Assembly: GCF_000384415.1 (NCBI RefSeq) | Contig: NZ_ARVU01000001.1 | Span: forward strand, 434,001 to 498,000 | Length of the DNA: 64,000 nucleotides | Direction of reading: 5' to 3' | Source of the DNA: Cycloclasticus pugetii PS-1 | Lineage (GTDB): Bacteria; Pseudomonadota; Gammaproteobacteria; Methylococcales; Cycloclasticaceae | Shown: positions 7,194 through 16,942 of the stretch, in pieces | How positions within the stretch are numbered: the first letter of the stretch is position 1 | Layout: each line of letters opens with the position of its first letter | Notes under the pieces: model-generated | Databases searched by the model: none | What the model was told of the DNA's origin: nothing | What the model saw: only the letters and a program-made list of their open reading frames with translations | Translations under genes and position numbers: made by a program

Positions 7194-10100
7194 ACTTATT
7201 GGCAGCACAGCACTATCTGCTTTTCGTAAACAACGACTCTTAACAAAAATCAGACAATCTGTTCCACACATCACTGATATTAGTGCGGAATTTATTCATT
7301 TTGTTGATATTGAACAGACACTATCGAATAGTGAGCTAGAAACGTTAACGCGTGTTTTAACATACGGACCCAAGAGTGACGGGGTTGAACACGTGGGTGA
7401 ACGTTTATTGGTTGTGCCACGCGCGAATACGTTATCACCATGGTCTAGTAAGGCCACCGATATTGCACAACATTGTGGATTGGATCAAGTCAAGAGACTT
7501 GAGCGAGGTGTTGCGTATTATGTGCAAGGTGACCTTAACGAGCAGCAACTCGCTCAAGTCGCTGAGCAACTTCATGACAGGATGACAGAGCGGGTTTTAA
7601 AACAAGGGGAGCGGGCAGATGATATGTTTGCTCATGCAGAACCCGGCACCTTGGCATCGGTTGATATCTTGTCAGAAGGTAAGCAGGCCTTAGTAGCGGC
7701 TAACAAAACAATGGGGTTGGCTTTATCAAGCGATGAAATTGATTATTTGGTTGACAATTTCACGGCCCTAGGTCGAAACCCTAATGACATTGAATTGATG
7801 ATGTTTGCTCAGGCAAACTCGGAGCACTGTCGACATAAAATTTTCAATGCAGATTGGACGATAGATGGTGATGAACAAGAAGAAACCTTGTTCGGTATGA
7901 TAAAAAATACGGCCAAGCACAGCCCAAAAGGCATTATTTCTAAATACAGCGACAATGCTGCGGTAGCAGAGGGTAGTGACGCAGATGTGATGATTCGTGA
8001 CCCTGAAAGTCGTTCATATCAGTTTGTTGAAGAGCATGTGCCGTATCTCATGAAAGTAGAAACGCATAATCACCCAACAGCCATTTCGCCTTACCCTGGT
8101 GCGGCAACAGGTTCTGGCGGTGAAATTCGTGACGAAGGGGCGACTGGGCGAGGCTCACGCACTAAAGCGGGTCTAACGGGTTTTACCGTATCACACCTAA
8201 ATATTCCTGAGTTTTCACAACCATGGGAGCAAAGCATTGGCAAGTCAGAGAGGATTGCTTCAGCGCTTGAAATTATGTTGGAAGGCCCACTCGGCGGGGC
8301 GGCGTTTAATAATGAATTTGGGCGTCCAAATTTAACCGGTTATTTCCGTACCTTTGAACAAAATGTACCAAATGAAAACAGCCTAAAAGCGCGTGGTTAT
8401 CACAAACCAATTATGCTTGCAGGTGGTGTTGGTTCAGTCCGTCCGATGCATGCTTTAAAGCAAAAAATAGAACCGGGCTCACCGATTATAGTATTGGGTG
8501 GTCCATCGATGTTGATTGGTTTGGGAGGCGGTGCGGCGTCATCACAAACCTCCAGCGAAGGTTCTGAGGCCTTAGACTTTGCATCCGTGCAACGAGAAAA
8601 CCCAGAAATGCAGCGCCGTTGCCAAGAGGTGATAGAAGCGTGTAATGCGATGGGCGAAAAAACCCCCATTATTTCTATTCATGATGTAGGTGCAGGTGGT
8701 TTATCTAACGCGGTACCAGAAATCATTCATGATTGTGATTTGGGTGGTCGCTTTGAATTGCGTGATATCTTATGTGCAGATAGCAGTTTATCGCCGATGC
8801 AAATTTGGTGTAATGAATCGCAAGAACGTTATGTTATTGCGCTAAAGGCAGATCGGTTAGAAGAATTTAAAGCATTATGTGCACGAGAACGTTGTTTGTA
8901 CGCGCACATTGGTGAAGCAACTCAAGAAGAGCAATTAGTTCTTAATGATCGCTTGTTTAATAACCGACCAATTGATTTGCCGATGTCATTATTATTTGGC
9001 AAACCGCCCAAAATGGAACGCTCGGTTGAGCATATTCAATGTAATGTGCCGGCTTATGATGCAAGCACAATTGACCTAAAAACGGCGGCATATCAAGTTT
9101 TACGCTTTCCGGCGGTTGCTGATAAATCATTCCTTATTCATATTGGAGACCGTTCAGTAACGGGGCTGGTTGCACGTGATCAAATGGTCGGGCCGTGGCA
9201 AATTCCAGTGGCTGATGTGGCGGTCACAACGAGTGGATTTAATCATTACACGGGCGAAGCTATGGCGTTAGGCGAACGAACTCCGTTGGCCGTTATCGAT
9301 GGGCCTGCATCGGGGCGCATGGCCATTGGTGAAGCCTTAACTAACCTTGCAGCCTCAAATATTCGTGGTTTAGATGAAGTTTGTTTGTCAGCCAATTGGA
9401 TGGCTGCTTGTGGTGAAGCAGGTGAAGATGCAGCATTATTTGATACGGTAAAAAGCGTTGGTATGGAACTGTGCCCAGCCTTGGGTTTAGCCATTCCAGT
9501 GGGTAAAGATTCAATGTCGATGAAAATGGCATGGAAAGAAGATGCGGCAGAAAAAGTCGTCAGCTCACCACTATCGTTAATTATTACGGCTTTTTCACCA
9601 GTAAACGATGTACGTAAAACACTGACCCCTGAGTTAAAAACAGATATTGATAACAGTTTAATTTTGATTGATTTGGGTGCAGGTAAAAACCGTATGGGTG
9701 GCTCGGTGTTAGCGCAAACCCAGCAGATGATGGGTGAATCGGTGCCCGATTTAGATGATGCTAAAGCATTTAAAGCCTTCTTCAATACGGTTCAGCAACT
9801 TAATGAAAAGGGTCAGCTGATGGCCTACCATGATCGTTCGGATGGTGGTGTATGGGCAACCTTATGTGAAATGACATTTGCTGGTCGCTGTGGGGCTATT
9901 ATTGATATTGAAGGCGATCTACTTAGCAGCCTGTTTAATGAAGAGCTTGGCGCTGTTATTCAAGTATCCAAAACAGATGAAGCTTCAGTAATAGACGCCT
10001 TTAATAAACAAGGATTGGCAGATTGCGTCAGTGTTATTGGTACGGCGTATACATTTCAACGTATCATTGTTACGCAAAACGGGGAGACCGTTTTTGAAGA

Positions 10101-11043
10101 GTCGCGGGCGAAGTTGCAACAGGCATGGTCAGAAACATCCTATAAACTTCAGGCATTAAGGGATAACCCAAGCTGTGCTCAACAAGAGTTTGAGCGAATT
10201 GCCAATAATGCGGATAAGGGCTTATTTAGTGAATTAAGTTTTGATCCAAGAGAAAACATCGTTGCCGAGTTAACAGCAACTAAGGCTCGACCAAAAGTGG
10301 CTATACTACGAGAACAAGGCGTGAATGGTCATGTTGAAATGGCGGCTGCCTTTGATAAAGCTGGTTTTGAATCTGTTGATGTTCACATGAGTGAATTGAT
10401 TTTGGGTCAACGTGACCTTGCAGAGTTTGTAGGGTTGGCAGCGTGTGGTGGGTTTTCTTATGGTGATGTTTTAGGTGCTGGGGAAGGCTGGGCTAAATCT
10501 ATTTTATTTAACGAGCATGCACGTCAAACCTTCAGTGACTTCTTTAACCGTAGCGATACGTTTGGCTTAGGTGTGTGTAATGGCTGTCAAATGTTGTCGA
10601 ATTTGCGTGAATTGATTCCCGGTGCGCAAGCATGGCCACATTTTGTTAGAAATGAGTCTGAGCAATTTGAAGCGCGAGTAGCGATGGTAGAAATTCAACC
10701 ATCACCTTCTGTTTTATTATCGGGTATGGAAGGTTCACAAATGCCTGTAGCCGTGGCGCATGGTGAAGGTCGGGTAGAATATACTAAGGCTGATGAGCAA
10801 GGCCATGTGGCGTTGCGTTATATTGATCATGATGGTGACGTGACAGAGCAGTTCCCCTTTAACCCAAATGGGTCAGTGCAAGGCATTACCGGGCTAACAA
10901 CAGATGATGGCCGTTTTACAATTATGATGCCGCATCCAGAACGTTGCTTTAGAACCGTACAAAATAGCTGGTCACCAGAAGAGTGGGGTGAGGATGGCGC
11001 GTGGTTAAGAATGTTTAGAAATGCGAGAAAGTGGGTAGGGTAA
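7186..11043 (+). CDS. purL: phosphoribosylformylglycinamidine synthase
   Basis: This is the large, single-chain PurL of 1285 residues, typical of gammaproteobacteria. It uses ATP and glutamine to convert FGAR to FGAM in purine synthesis. The domains run in order: N-terminal PurS-like region, linker, two AIRS-type ATP-binding halves ([13 protein letters not shown] and [11 protein letters not shown] near residues 310-515) and a C-terminal class I glutamine amidotransferase. The amidotransferase nucleophile sits in [11 protein letters not shown] and the catalytic His/Glu in MMPHPERC. It overlaps the upstream gene by eight bases and ends the dapA run. Confidence 0.98.
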   Translation: MLELIGSTALSAFRKQRLLTKIRQSVPHITDISAEFIHFVDIEQTLSNSELETLTRVLTYGPKSDGVEHVGERLLVVPRANTLSPWSSKATDIAQHCGLDQVKRLERGVAYYVQGDLNEQQLAQVAEQLHDRMTERVLKQGERADDMFAHAEPGTLASVDILSEGKQALVAANKTMGLALSSDEIDYLVDNFTALGRNPNDIELMMFAQANSEHCRHKIFNADWTIDGDEQEETLFGMIKNTAKHSPKGIISKYSDNAAVAEGSDADVMIRDPESRSYQFVEEHVPYLMKVETHNHPTAISPYPGAATGSGGEIRDEGATGRGSRTKAGLTGFTVSHLNIPEFSQPWEQSIGKSERIASALEIMLEGPLGGAAFNNEFGRPNLTGYFRTFEQNVPNENSLKARGYHKPIMLAGGVGSVRPMHALKQKIEPGSPIIVLGGPSMLIGLGGGAASSQTSSEGSEALDFASVQRENPEMQRRCQEVIEACNAMGEKTPIISIHDVGAGGLSNAVPEIIHDCDLGGRFELRDILCADSSLSPMQIWCNESQERYVIALKADRLEEFKALCARERCLYAHIGEATQEEQLVLNDRLFNNRPIDLPMSLLFGKPPKMERSVEHIQCNVPAYDASTIDLKTAAYQVLRFPAVADKSFLIHIGDRSVTGLVARDQMVGPWQIPVADVAVTTSGFNHYTGEAMALGERTPLAVIDGPASGRMAIGEALTNLAASNIRGLDEVCLSANWMAACGEAGEDAALFDTVKSVGMELCPALGLAIPVGKDSMSMKMAWKEDAAEKVVSSPLSLIITAFSPVNDVRKTLTPELKTDIDNSLILIDLGAGKNRMGGSVLAQTQQMMGESVPDLDDAKAFKAFFNTVQQLNEKGQLMAYHDRSDGGVWATLCEMTFAGRCGAIIDIEGDLLSSLFNEELGAVIQVSKTDEASVIDAFNKQGLADCVSVIGTAYTFQRIIVTQNGETVFEESRAKLQQAWSETSYKLQALRDNPSCAQQEFERIANNADKGLFSELSFDPRENIVAELTATKARPKVAILREQGVNGHVEMAAAFDKAGFESVDVHMSELILGQRDLAEFVGLAACGGFSYGDVLGAGEGWAKSILFNEHARQTFSDFFNRSDTFGLGVCNGCQMLSNLRELIPGAQAWPHFVRNESEQFEARVAMVEIQPSPSVLLSGMEGSQMPVAVAHGEGRVEYTKADEQGHVALRYIDHDGDVTEQFPFNPNGSVQGITGLTTDDGRFTIMMPHPERCFRTVQNSWSPEEWGEDGAWLRMFRNARKWVG

Positions 11044-11059
11044 AAACCGCTTTAAACGC

Positions 11060-11266
11060 TCATAATTCATTGATTCGCCGTTGATGTTCTTCTGTAGTTA
11101 TTTCACCTTCAGCTAGCCGCTTGTCGAGTGATTTAATCATCACATCACGTGGGGCGGGGCTTTTTTTGCCTTTCTTGCTGGCCCATTGAATAGCTAAAAA
11201 TATACCGCCAATGGCGCTACCCCAAAAGGCCAGCATAGCCCATAAGCCAAAGTCGTCAGTATTCAT
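11060..11266 (-). CDS. small membrane protein with SHOCT domain
   Basis: This 68-residue protein has one N-terminal membrane helix (LWAMLAFWGSAIGGIFLAIQW) followed by a basic linker (SKKGKKS). A C-terminal SHOCT motif follows (KSLDKRLAEGEITTEEHQRR). SHOCT is a short helical oligomerisation motif usually found at the ends of membrane or stress proteins; the function here is unknown. It is convergent with purL, 16 bases from its stop. Confidence 0.6.
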   Translation of the reverse strand: MNTDDFGLWAMLAFWGSAIGGIFLAIQWASKKGKKSPAPRDVMIKSLDKRLAEGEITTEEHQRRINEL

Positions 11267-11481
11267 TGTTAGTCAGTTTCATTATTAATGGCTTTAGGGG
11301 CGAGTGATAGTTAGCTGATAAAAGGGCTAAGCGTTTGATGCTCAGAGAATGCTGTATAACATAACGTTTAATTGCGGTTTCAGTTTTAAAGTTTTCTTTT
11401 GTTTGCGCTGTTTCAACATAGCGTAAGGAGTATAAAACGATGTGTTTAATCATAGCGACGTAGAGTAATGAAGTGAGTTGC

Positions 11482-12465
11482 TTATTTGGCAATAACAACT
11501 TGATTTTTACCATTTTCTTTAGCTTGATACATAGCCTTGTCTGCTCGTTTAATAAAACTGTTAGCGCCCTCTTTTGTTAGGTAGGTAGCAACGCCTGCAC
11601 TTACCGTGATGTTAACGGTTTTGCCTTCGTCAGTTACAAAGTTTTTCTGTGCTAGCTGGGTGCGAATTTTTTTAACGGCAATCGCTGCTTTATTTGCAAT
11701 AACAAAGGGGAATAAAATAACAAACTCCTCACCACCATAACGAAAGGCTACATCGACGTGACGAATGTTTTCTTTGATGATGTCTGCAAAGCCTGTTAGC
11801 ACAGTATTGCCAAACTGGTGACCATAGGTATCATTAACCTGTTTGAAGTCGTCTAAATCTAACATGCAGATGGATAAAACCTGTCGATACCTATCGCAAC
11901 GACTGACCTCGCTGTTAAATTCTGAAAAGAAATGTCGTGCGTTATACAGTTGAGTTAAATCGTCCAGCGTGCTGAGTTCTCGGTATTTTTGTTGGTTATC
12001 GAAAAGTCTTTTTTCACTGTGTTTTTGCTCACTAATATTAATCAGTGTTTCAACGGCTCCAATAATATCGTGGTTGGCATTTAATATGGGCGCCGCAGAA
12101 AAAAGTAACCATTCACCGGAGCCTATGGTTGGAAAAAAATCTTCAGCTTCAAAAGCATTGTCTAACACGTTAGACCGATGATATTTATTGGTATAGAAAC
12201 GCTCAACGGACTCATCCTTTGCGCCTTCAATAATAAGGTCTGACAATGTTGGCCGAGGGTTTGGGTAAAACGGTTTCCATTGTTTTTTAGTGCCAATCAT
12301 ATCGACAGCTAGAAAGCCGGTGGCTTTCTCAAGTGCTTTATTCCAGTGTGTTATTTCGTGCTGGGTGTTAATGGCAAAAGTGGGAATAGTAATACTATCG
12401 AGCAGATGGAACGTAAATAAGTTCTCATGGCTCGTTGTTAAGCCTTTGTCAGGATGAGTACTCAT
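11482..12465 (-). CDS. PAS-GGDEF diguanylate cyclase
   Basis: This is a soluble 327-residue protein. A PAS-like sensor with its PAC tail occupies about residues 20-150 (FAINTQHEITHWNKALEKATGF). A short coiled linker follows, then a GGDEF domain at about residues 165-325. The active-site motif is GGEEF, preceded five residues earlier by RHVD, which matches the RxxD inhibitory site; feedback inhibition by c-di-GMP is therefore expected. Fold landmarks DLDDFKQVNDTYGH and ADKAMYQAKENGKNQV are intact. The product would be c-di-GMP, in the cytoplasm. It appears monocistronic, with no partner phosphodiesterase next to it. Confidence 0.88.
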   Translation of the reverse strand: MSTHPDKGLTTSHENLFTFHLLDSITIPTFAINTQHEITHWNKALEKATGFLAVDMIGTKKQWKPFYPNPRPTLSDLIIEGAKDESVERFYTNKYHRSNVLDNAFEAEDFFPTIGSGEWLLFSAAPILNANHDIIGAVETLINISEQKHSEKRLFDNQQKYRELSTLDDLTQLYNARHFFSEFNSEVSRCDRYRQVLSICMLDLDDFKQVNDTYGHQFGNTVLTGFADIIKENIRHVDVAFRYGGEEFVILFPFVIANKAAIAVKKIRTQLAQKNFVTDEGKTVNITVSAGVATYLTKEGANSFIKRADKAMYQAKENGKNQVVIAK

Positions 12466-12534
12466 TATTCATGGTAGTAAACATATATGCTGATTATGCG
12501 CTGATTGACTGAAGAATCAAGAGAAATGAATTTT

Positions 12535-13017
12535 TTATAATGCGTGACAGTGTTTAAATTTTTTGCCACTTTGACACCAACATAGATCATTTCTTTTTAG
12601 CTTAAGGTTGGTGCGGTAAATGTTGGGCTCTCCATCAAGGTAATACCACTGGTCTTGTTCTCTAATAAATCGTGACTTTTCGCGTAACTCAAAAAATTCA
12701 TTGTTTTCGTTAAAAAAAGCAGAAAATTCAACTTGGCCCGTTTGGTGTTGCTTATCACCGTGTTTTACTTGATGGATGATTAACTTAATCCAATGGCTTG
12801 TTTCTTGGCTGTTTTGTAAGCTTGTTAATTCATTGGCTTCGCGTTGGCTTGGATGATGCGTATTGACTAAATATGGGTGTTCGTTGAAATAGAAAGCAGT
12901 AAACCTTGAACGCATCAATTGTTCAGCTGTTTCAGGCATTAATGATGCGGTTATAAAAAGAGCGCAGCACTGTGAGTACAATCGACCCGAACCGCAAGGG
13001 CATAAAGAATTATTCAT
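12535..13017 (-). CDS. ychJ: YchJ-family SEC-C motif protein
   Basis: This 160-residue UPF0225/YchJ protein has two cysteine-rich SEC-C zinc motifs, one at each end: CPCGSGRLYSQCC at the N-terminus and CWCQSGKKFKHCH at the C-terminus. An NTF2-like middle contains RSRFTAFYFNEHPYLVNTHHPS. Its biochemical role is unknown. It starts eight bases inside the end of greB, so the two are likely translated from one transcript. Confidence 0.85.
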   Translation of the reverse strand: MNNSLCPCGSGRLYSQCCALFITASLMPETAEQLMRSRFTAFYFNEHPYLVNTHHPSQREANELTSLQNSQETSHWIKLIIHQVKHGDKQHQTGQVEFSAFFNENNEFFELREKSRFIREQDQWYYLDGEPNIYRTNLKLKRNDLCWCQSGKKFKHCHAL

Positions 13018-13504
13018 AATCGATGCTAGTAATCATGTAGGTTATTTTGCCAGCAGGTGTGGTAACGGTCACTTCATCATCGAGTTGTTTCTTGAATAAA
13101 GCCTTGGCAACTGGGGAGTCCATACTGATGTAGTGGGGTTGGTGATCCAGTTCGTCTGGGCCTACAATGCGATAAGTTTTTTCTTCGCCATCAAGGTCTT
13201 CTAGGGTAACAATACTGGAAAAAAATACGCTGTCTAAGTTGCTTGGTTTTTCATGAATAACGTTAAGAATGGGCAGGCGTTTTTGTAAATATCGGATACG
13301 TCGGTCGATTTCACGCAGTTCTTTTTTGCGGTAAATATATTCAGCATTTTCAGAGCGATCACCCTCGGCGGCTGCGGCTGATAAAGCTGCGACAACGCTG
13401 CGACGCTTTAGCCACAAATCCTTTTCTTCGGCTTGTAAGCGTTCAAAGCCTTTTTTGGTAATATAGGCAGATTTCGGTGGTGAAGGAGGTCGATAACGAC
13501 TCAT
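13010..13504 (-). CDS. greB: transcription elongation factor GreB
   Basis: GreB enters the secondary channel of RNA polymerase and stimulates cleavage of backtracked RNA. The 164-residue length, the N-terminal coiled coil (about residues 10-85) with acidic tip (AAAEGDRSENAEYIYRKKEL) and the C-terminal FKBP-like domain (MDSPVAKALFKKQLDDEV) identify it. The basic KSAYITKKGFERLQAEEKDL start and RKKELREIDRRIRYLQKRL stretch are GreB- rather than GreA-like. It is divergent from the luciferase-domain gene at 13553. Confidence 0.95.
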   Translation of the reverse strand: MSRYRPPSPPKSAYITKKGFERLQAEEKDLWLKRRSVVAALSAAAAEGDRSENAEYIYRKKELREIDRRIRYLQKRLPILNVIHEKPSNLDSVFFSSIVTLEDLDGEEKTYRIVGPDELDHQPHYISMDSPVAKALFKKQLDDEVTVTTPAGKITYMITSIDYE

Positions 13505-13552
13505 ATATTAGTGTAAGCTAGTTAGTTTTTGAATTAGATTATAAGGCAAAAT

Positions 13553-14029
13553 ATGTTGCAGATATCAACCCGTGAGGGCGAACGCCCTGAAACGACTAAT
13601 ACTAATCCGCATGAGCAATTAACGCAAAACCCAAGTGTTGAATGCCATCAATTATTTAAAGAGAAATTATTTCATTTTGATAAGGTGAGTCGTCGTCCGA
13701 GTATTATTTCTGTGCCCGGTGCTGAAGCGCTATGGCTAGAAGAAGGTGAGCCATGTAATTGTACGAATGGGTTTATGATCGAGCGAGAATTTGCACATAT
13801 TCATCCGGCGTATGATGGTAGTCTACATATGGCGCTATCCGAAGAAGATTTTAAAACAGTGATTGATAAACAATGGGGTGAACGACACCCATTAGCAGGT
13901 AAGGGGCCTATTCCAGAAACCATAGCGCTCGTTTATGCGCCAAGAGATATAGAAGAAATAGATACCGTCATGAAGATCGTAAATGCGTCATTGAAGAACG
14001 CTAAAACAACAAAGGGGACAGCATTATGA
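13553..14029 (+). CDS. luciferase-domain (DUF5519-like) protein
   Basis: This is a 158-residue soluble protein. The core REFAHIHPAYDGSLHMAL, then GERHPLAG and IALVYAPRDIEE, resembles the 'luciferase' domain family (DUF5519), which is common as an uncharacterised companion gene in bacteria and fungi. Light emission is not implied. The N-terminal 40 residues are polar and variable. It overlaps the aromatic-acid transporter start by four bases (ATGA), so the two are translationally coupled. That suggests a role linked to uptake or handling of the transporter's substrate, which is inference only. Confidence 0.55.
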   Translation: MLQISTREGERPETTNTNPHEQLTQNPSVECHQLFKEKLFHFDKVSRRPSIISVPGAEALWLEEGEPCNCTNGFMIEREFAHIHPAYDGSLHMALSEEDFKTVIDKQWGERHPLAGKGPIPETIALVYAPRDIEEIDTVMKIVNASLKNAKTTKGTAL

Positions 14030-15354
14030 ATCAAAAACCATTAGATATGAGCGCTATTATCGAAGAAAACCCGCTAGGTAAATTTCAGCAATTAGTGATG
14101 CTTTTTTGTGCCTTGATCATTATTTTTGATGGTTTTGACGTGTTAGCCATCGCGTTTGCTGCGCCAGACCTTAGTAAGGCGTTAGAGATAGCTAACAGCG
14201 ACTTGGGTTATGTCTTTGCGGCAGGGTTGTTCGGTATGATGTTGGGGGCATTAATATTAGGCCCGGTTGGCGATAAGTTTGGCCGTCGTAATGCGGTTAT
14301 TTCCAGCGTTTGTATGTTTGGTTTGTGTACCTTGTTGACGGGTTTTATAGAAACCTATAACGAACTTGTATTGTTGCGTTTCCTCACCGGTCTTGGACTT
14401 GGTGGTGCTTTGCCAAATGCTATGGCATTGATGACTGAATATGTATCAACACGGTATAGAAACATTGCCATAGCAGTGATATTTCTGGGCATGCCGATTG
14501 GTGGTATAAGCGGCGGAATAATTGCTTCAGAAATTATTCCGGCTTATGGTTGGGCGTCATTGTTCTACGTAGGTGGAGTTTTGCCCCTGCTATTGGTTCC
14601 CGTGTTAATTCTATATTTACCTGAGTCACCTCGGTTTTTAGTGGAGCATGATAACGATAATGATAAGTTGCTTTGTAAGATTGCCCAAAAAATAGAGAGT
14701 AGGCGAGAGGTTCCATCTAACAGCGTGTTTTATCATCACCCAGTGGAAAAGCACTTTCCTGTTAAGGCGTTATTTATGGAAAGAAGGCAGGCAGACACCT
14801 TGTTAATATGGGTGGTCTTTTTCTTTAATTTACTGGTGGCTTATTTCCTATATAGCTGGATTCCAACGCTACTGGTTGAGGCGGGCTATCAGCTAAGTGA
14901 AGCTACAAAAACAGTCATTGTTTTAAATATTGGCGGTGCCATCTCGCCTTTTATTTTAGCTAAATTTATATCTTACTGGGGCTCTAAGAGGGTCTTGGTG
15001 GTTTGTTTTGTATTGGCTGGGTTCAGTATGATGGCTGTAGGCCAATTTGGTTCATCGATTAATATGGTGATGATTTTGTCCTTCTTTGCTGGCTTTTTTG
15101 TTGTGGGTGGGCAGGTCAGTTTGAATGCACTGAGCAGCTATATGTACCCAACACATATTCGTTCTACTGGGGTAGGTTGGGCCTTAGGCATTGGACGGAT
15201 CGGGTCTATTGTCGGTCCGTTATTAGCGGGTGCTTTAGTCGCCGCATCGTTTGGTTTAGATGTGAACTTTATTGTGTTTGGTTCGTTCTGTTTTGTCACG
15301 GCAACAGCACTTTTCTTTATTAAAAACCACGAAAAAGTGCAAGATAAGTCTTGA
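14026..15354 (+). CDS. MFS transporter, aromatic acid:H+ symporter family
   Basis: This is a 442-residue protein with twelve predicted membrane segments. TM1 carries IIFDGFDVLAIAFAAPDL, the DGFD motif that marks the AAHS group (PcaK, BenK, VanK). The TM2-3 loop reads GPVGDKFGRRNAV and the motif-B region reads RFLTGLGLGGALPNAMAL. These proteins import benzoate, 4-hydroxybenzoate, protocatechuate or vanillate with protons. The exact substrate is not predictable. It is coupled to the upstream luciferase-domain gene. Its stop codon lies within the -35 region of the hsp20 promoter. Confidence 0.85.
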   Translation: MNQKPLDMSAIIEENPLGKFQQLVMLFCALIIIFDGFDVLAIAFAAPDLSKALEIANSDLGYVFAAGLFGMMLGALILGPVGDKFGRRNAVISSVCMFGLCTLLTGFIETYNELVLLRFLTGLGLGGALPNAMALMTEYVSTRYRNIAIAVIFLGMPIGGISGGIIASEIIPAYGWASLFYVGGVLPLLLVPVLILYLPESPRFLVEHDNDNDKLLCKIAQKIESRREVPSNSVFYHHPVEKHFPVKALFMERRQADTLLIWVVFFFNLLVAYFLYSWIPTLLVEAGYQLSEATKTVIVLNIGGAISPFILAKFISYWGSKRVLVVCFVLAGFSMMAVGQFGSSINMVMILSFFAGFFVVGGQVSLNALSSYMYPTHIRSTGVGWALGIGRIGSIVGPLLAGALVAASFGLDVNFIVFGSFCFVTATALFFIKNHEKVQDKS

Positions 15355-15405
15355 AAAAATGTTCATGCCTCCCTATTTAAATACTGTAAACAACTTAAAT
15401 AGGAG
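15350..15405 (+). promoter_or_regulatory. sigma32-like promoter overlapping an SD-masking inverted repeat (hsp20 leader)
   Basis: CTTGAAA at 15350-15356 matches the heat-shock sigma factor -35. After 13 bases, TCCCTATT at 15370-15377 resembles its -10 (CCCCATNT). The -10 segment is also the left arm of an inverted repeat: 15369-15380 can pair with 15395-15405, with one bulged C and a 14-base loop. The right arm contains the AGGAG Shine-Dalgarno of the Hsp20 gene. Only transcripts begun upstream of 15369 would carry the left arm. Confidence 0.55.
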
Positions 15406-15412
15406 AATTGAT

Positions 15413-15850
15413 ATGGCAATTGCAAGATATGAACCATGGAACCTTTTAGGGCGTTATGGAAACGATTTAAGTCGCAGGTTTTCAGATGATGAAGACAGTG
15501 TTTCTTCAACATCAACTTGGACACCAGCAGTGGATATTAAAGAAGAAGATGATCGCTTTGTTCTTCACGCTGATGTGCCGGGTGTAGACCCACACGAGAT
15601 TGATGTGACAATGGAGGATGGCATTTTAACCGTACGAGGTGAACGTTCTAGTGAATCAAAAGAAGAGAAAGATGGCTATAAACGTGTAGAGCGTTTCAAT
15701 GGTACTTTTTATCGACGTTTTGTATTACCCGATACAACCGATGAAAATAAAGTGAGCGCAAATTATGAAAAAGGTGTTCTTGAATTAATAATTCCAAAGA
15801 AGCCGGCGGTATTGCCAAAACGTATAAAGGTTAATGATAAAGATAATTAA
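15413..15850 (+). CDS. small heat shock protein, Hsp20/alpha-crystallin family
   Basis: This 145-residue holdase chaperone binds unfolding proteins as large oligomers in the cytoplasm. A short N-terminal arm is followed by the alpha-crystallin domain (about residues 42-135) with VDIKEEDDRFVLHADVPGV, DGILTVRGER and the signature ANYEKGVLELIIPK. The C-terminal tail has a LPKRIKV anchor (IxI-like). ATG 15413 follows AGGAG by eight bases. The frame is open far upstream into the transporter gene, but that sequence is not part of the family. A terminator follows at 15873. Confidence 0.93.
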   Translation: MAIARYEPWNLLGRYGNDLSRRFSDDEDSVSSTSTWTPAVDIKEEDDRFVLHADVPGVDPHEIDVTMEDGILTVRGERSSESKEEKDGYKRVERFNGTFYRRFVLPDTTDENKVSANYEKGVLELIIPKKPAVLPKRIKVNDKDN

Positions 15851-15872
15851 ATGACATAGTCTTATGTTAACA

Positions 15873-15896
15873 ACGGGGCCTTGGCCCCGTTTTTTT
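15873..15896 (+). terminator. rho-independent terminator after hsp20
   Basis: The stem ACGGGGCC at 15873-15880 pairs with GGCCCCGT at 15883-15890, closed by a very short loop and followed by a run of T to 15896. It lies 23 bases after the Hsp20 stop codon. Confidence 0.85.
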
Positions 15897-15957
15897 GTCT
15901 GAAAGGTTTTACGGTACGATAGGGTCTATAGTGTTGAGGTATAAGAAAAGGACTCTC

Positions 15958-16926
15958 ATGGGTATTAAAAAATTGACATCTCTTACCGATAATGATGTTA
16001 CTCCGAAGGCTGATTTTGATAAAAGTCGTGCACTCATATCCGCTTCTCGACGACAATTTCTAACGCGTAGTTCAGGATTTATGGTAGCGGGTGCTTTAGC
16101 GCCTGATGCCTTATGGGCTGGTAATAAAATTGAAAATTATGTGACTAGCCAGTTTTCATTGAAAGAAAAACTAACACCTTATGAATATGTGACCGGCTAC
16201 AATAATTTTTATGAATTTGGGACAGCAAAGAGCGACCCAGCATTAAGAGCACATCTATTGAAAACAAAACCTTGGAGCTTAACAATTGAAGGCGAGGTGG
16301 CTAAACCAGGAGTTTACAATTTAGAAGATATTCTTAAGCAGCAACAACTCGAAGAGCGTATTTATCGCCTACGATGTGTAGAGGCATGGTCAATGGTGGT
16401 GCCATGGATTGGCTTTTCATTAGCTGAATTGATTAGGCAGATGGAACCCACGTCAAAAGCGAAATATGTTGAATTTACAACGCTGTATGATCCTAAGCAA
16501 ATGCCAGGGCAAAAAAGCCGTATTCTAAAATGGCCATATGTAGAAGGGTTACGAATGGACGAAGCAATGAACCCGCTTTCACTGATGGCCACCGGTTTGT
16601 ATGGTGAAGAAATGCCCAATCAAAACGGTGCACCGTTGCGCTTAATAGTGCCTTGGAAATATGGTTTTAAGAGTATTAAATCGATCGTCAAAATTAAATT
16701 TACAGAACAGATGCCCAAAACATCATGGAATGAATCAGCAAAAAATGAATATGGCTTTTACGCTAATGTTAACCCGGATGTTCCTCATCCAAGATGGAGT
16801 CAACGTAGAGAAAGGGTGATTGGCGCGTCATTGTTTACGCCCAAGCGTGATACCGAACTATTCAATGGTTATGGTGAGCACGTGGCTTATTTGTATAAAG
16901 GGATGAACCTTCGCCAGTTTTTTTAA
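15958..16926 (+). CDS. msrP: protein-methionine-sulfoxide reductase catalytic subunit MsrP
   Basis: MsrP (formerly YedY) is a periplasmic molybdopterin enzyme that repairs oxidised methionines in envelope proteins, with electrons from MsrQ. At 322 residues it is full length. The Tat signal is SRRQFLTRSSGFMVAGALAP, with cleavage expected after ALWAG. The Mo-ligating Cys is in YRLRCVEAWSMVVPWIGF, and VPWKYGFKSIKSIVKI is a family landmark. The ATG at 15958 follows an AAGGA-type site and gives the usual N-terminus before the Tat motif. It lies 16 bases before msrQ. Confidence 0.95.
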   Translation: MGIKKLTSLTDNDVTPKADFDKSRALISASRRQFLTRSSGFMVAGALAPDALWAGNKIENYVTSQFSLKEKLTPYEYVTGYNNFYEFGTAKSDPALRAHLLKTKPWSLTIEGEVAKPGVYNLEDILKQQQLEERIYRLRCVEAWSMVVPWIGFSLAELIRQMEPTSKAKYVEFTTLYDPKQMPGQKSRILKWPYVEGLRMDEAMNPLSLMATGLYGEEMPNQNGAPLRLIVPWKYGFKSIKSIVKIKFTEQMPKTSWNESAKNEYGFYANVNPDVPHPRWSQRRERVIGASLFTPKRDTELFNGYGEHVAYLYKGMNLRQFF

Positions 16927-16942
16927 AAAAACTATAATTAAA

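Noticed and set aside
9246-9785. 179-codon open frame antisense to purL
   Set aside because: Lies wholly within the highly conserved purL and has no ribosome binding site; a shadow of codon bias.
11256-11453. Possible 65-residue protein between the SHOCT gene and the PAS-GGDEF gene, minus strand
   Set aside because: No ribosome binding site, no recognisable motif, and its end overlaps the SHOCT gene. The composition is not clearly protein-like, though a small gene cannot be excluded.
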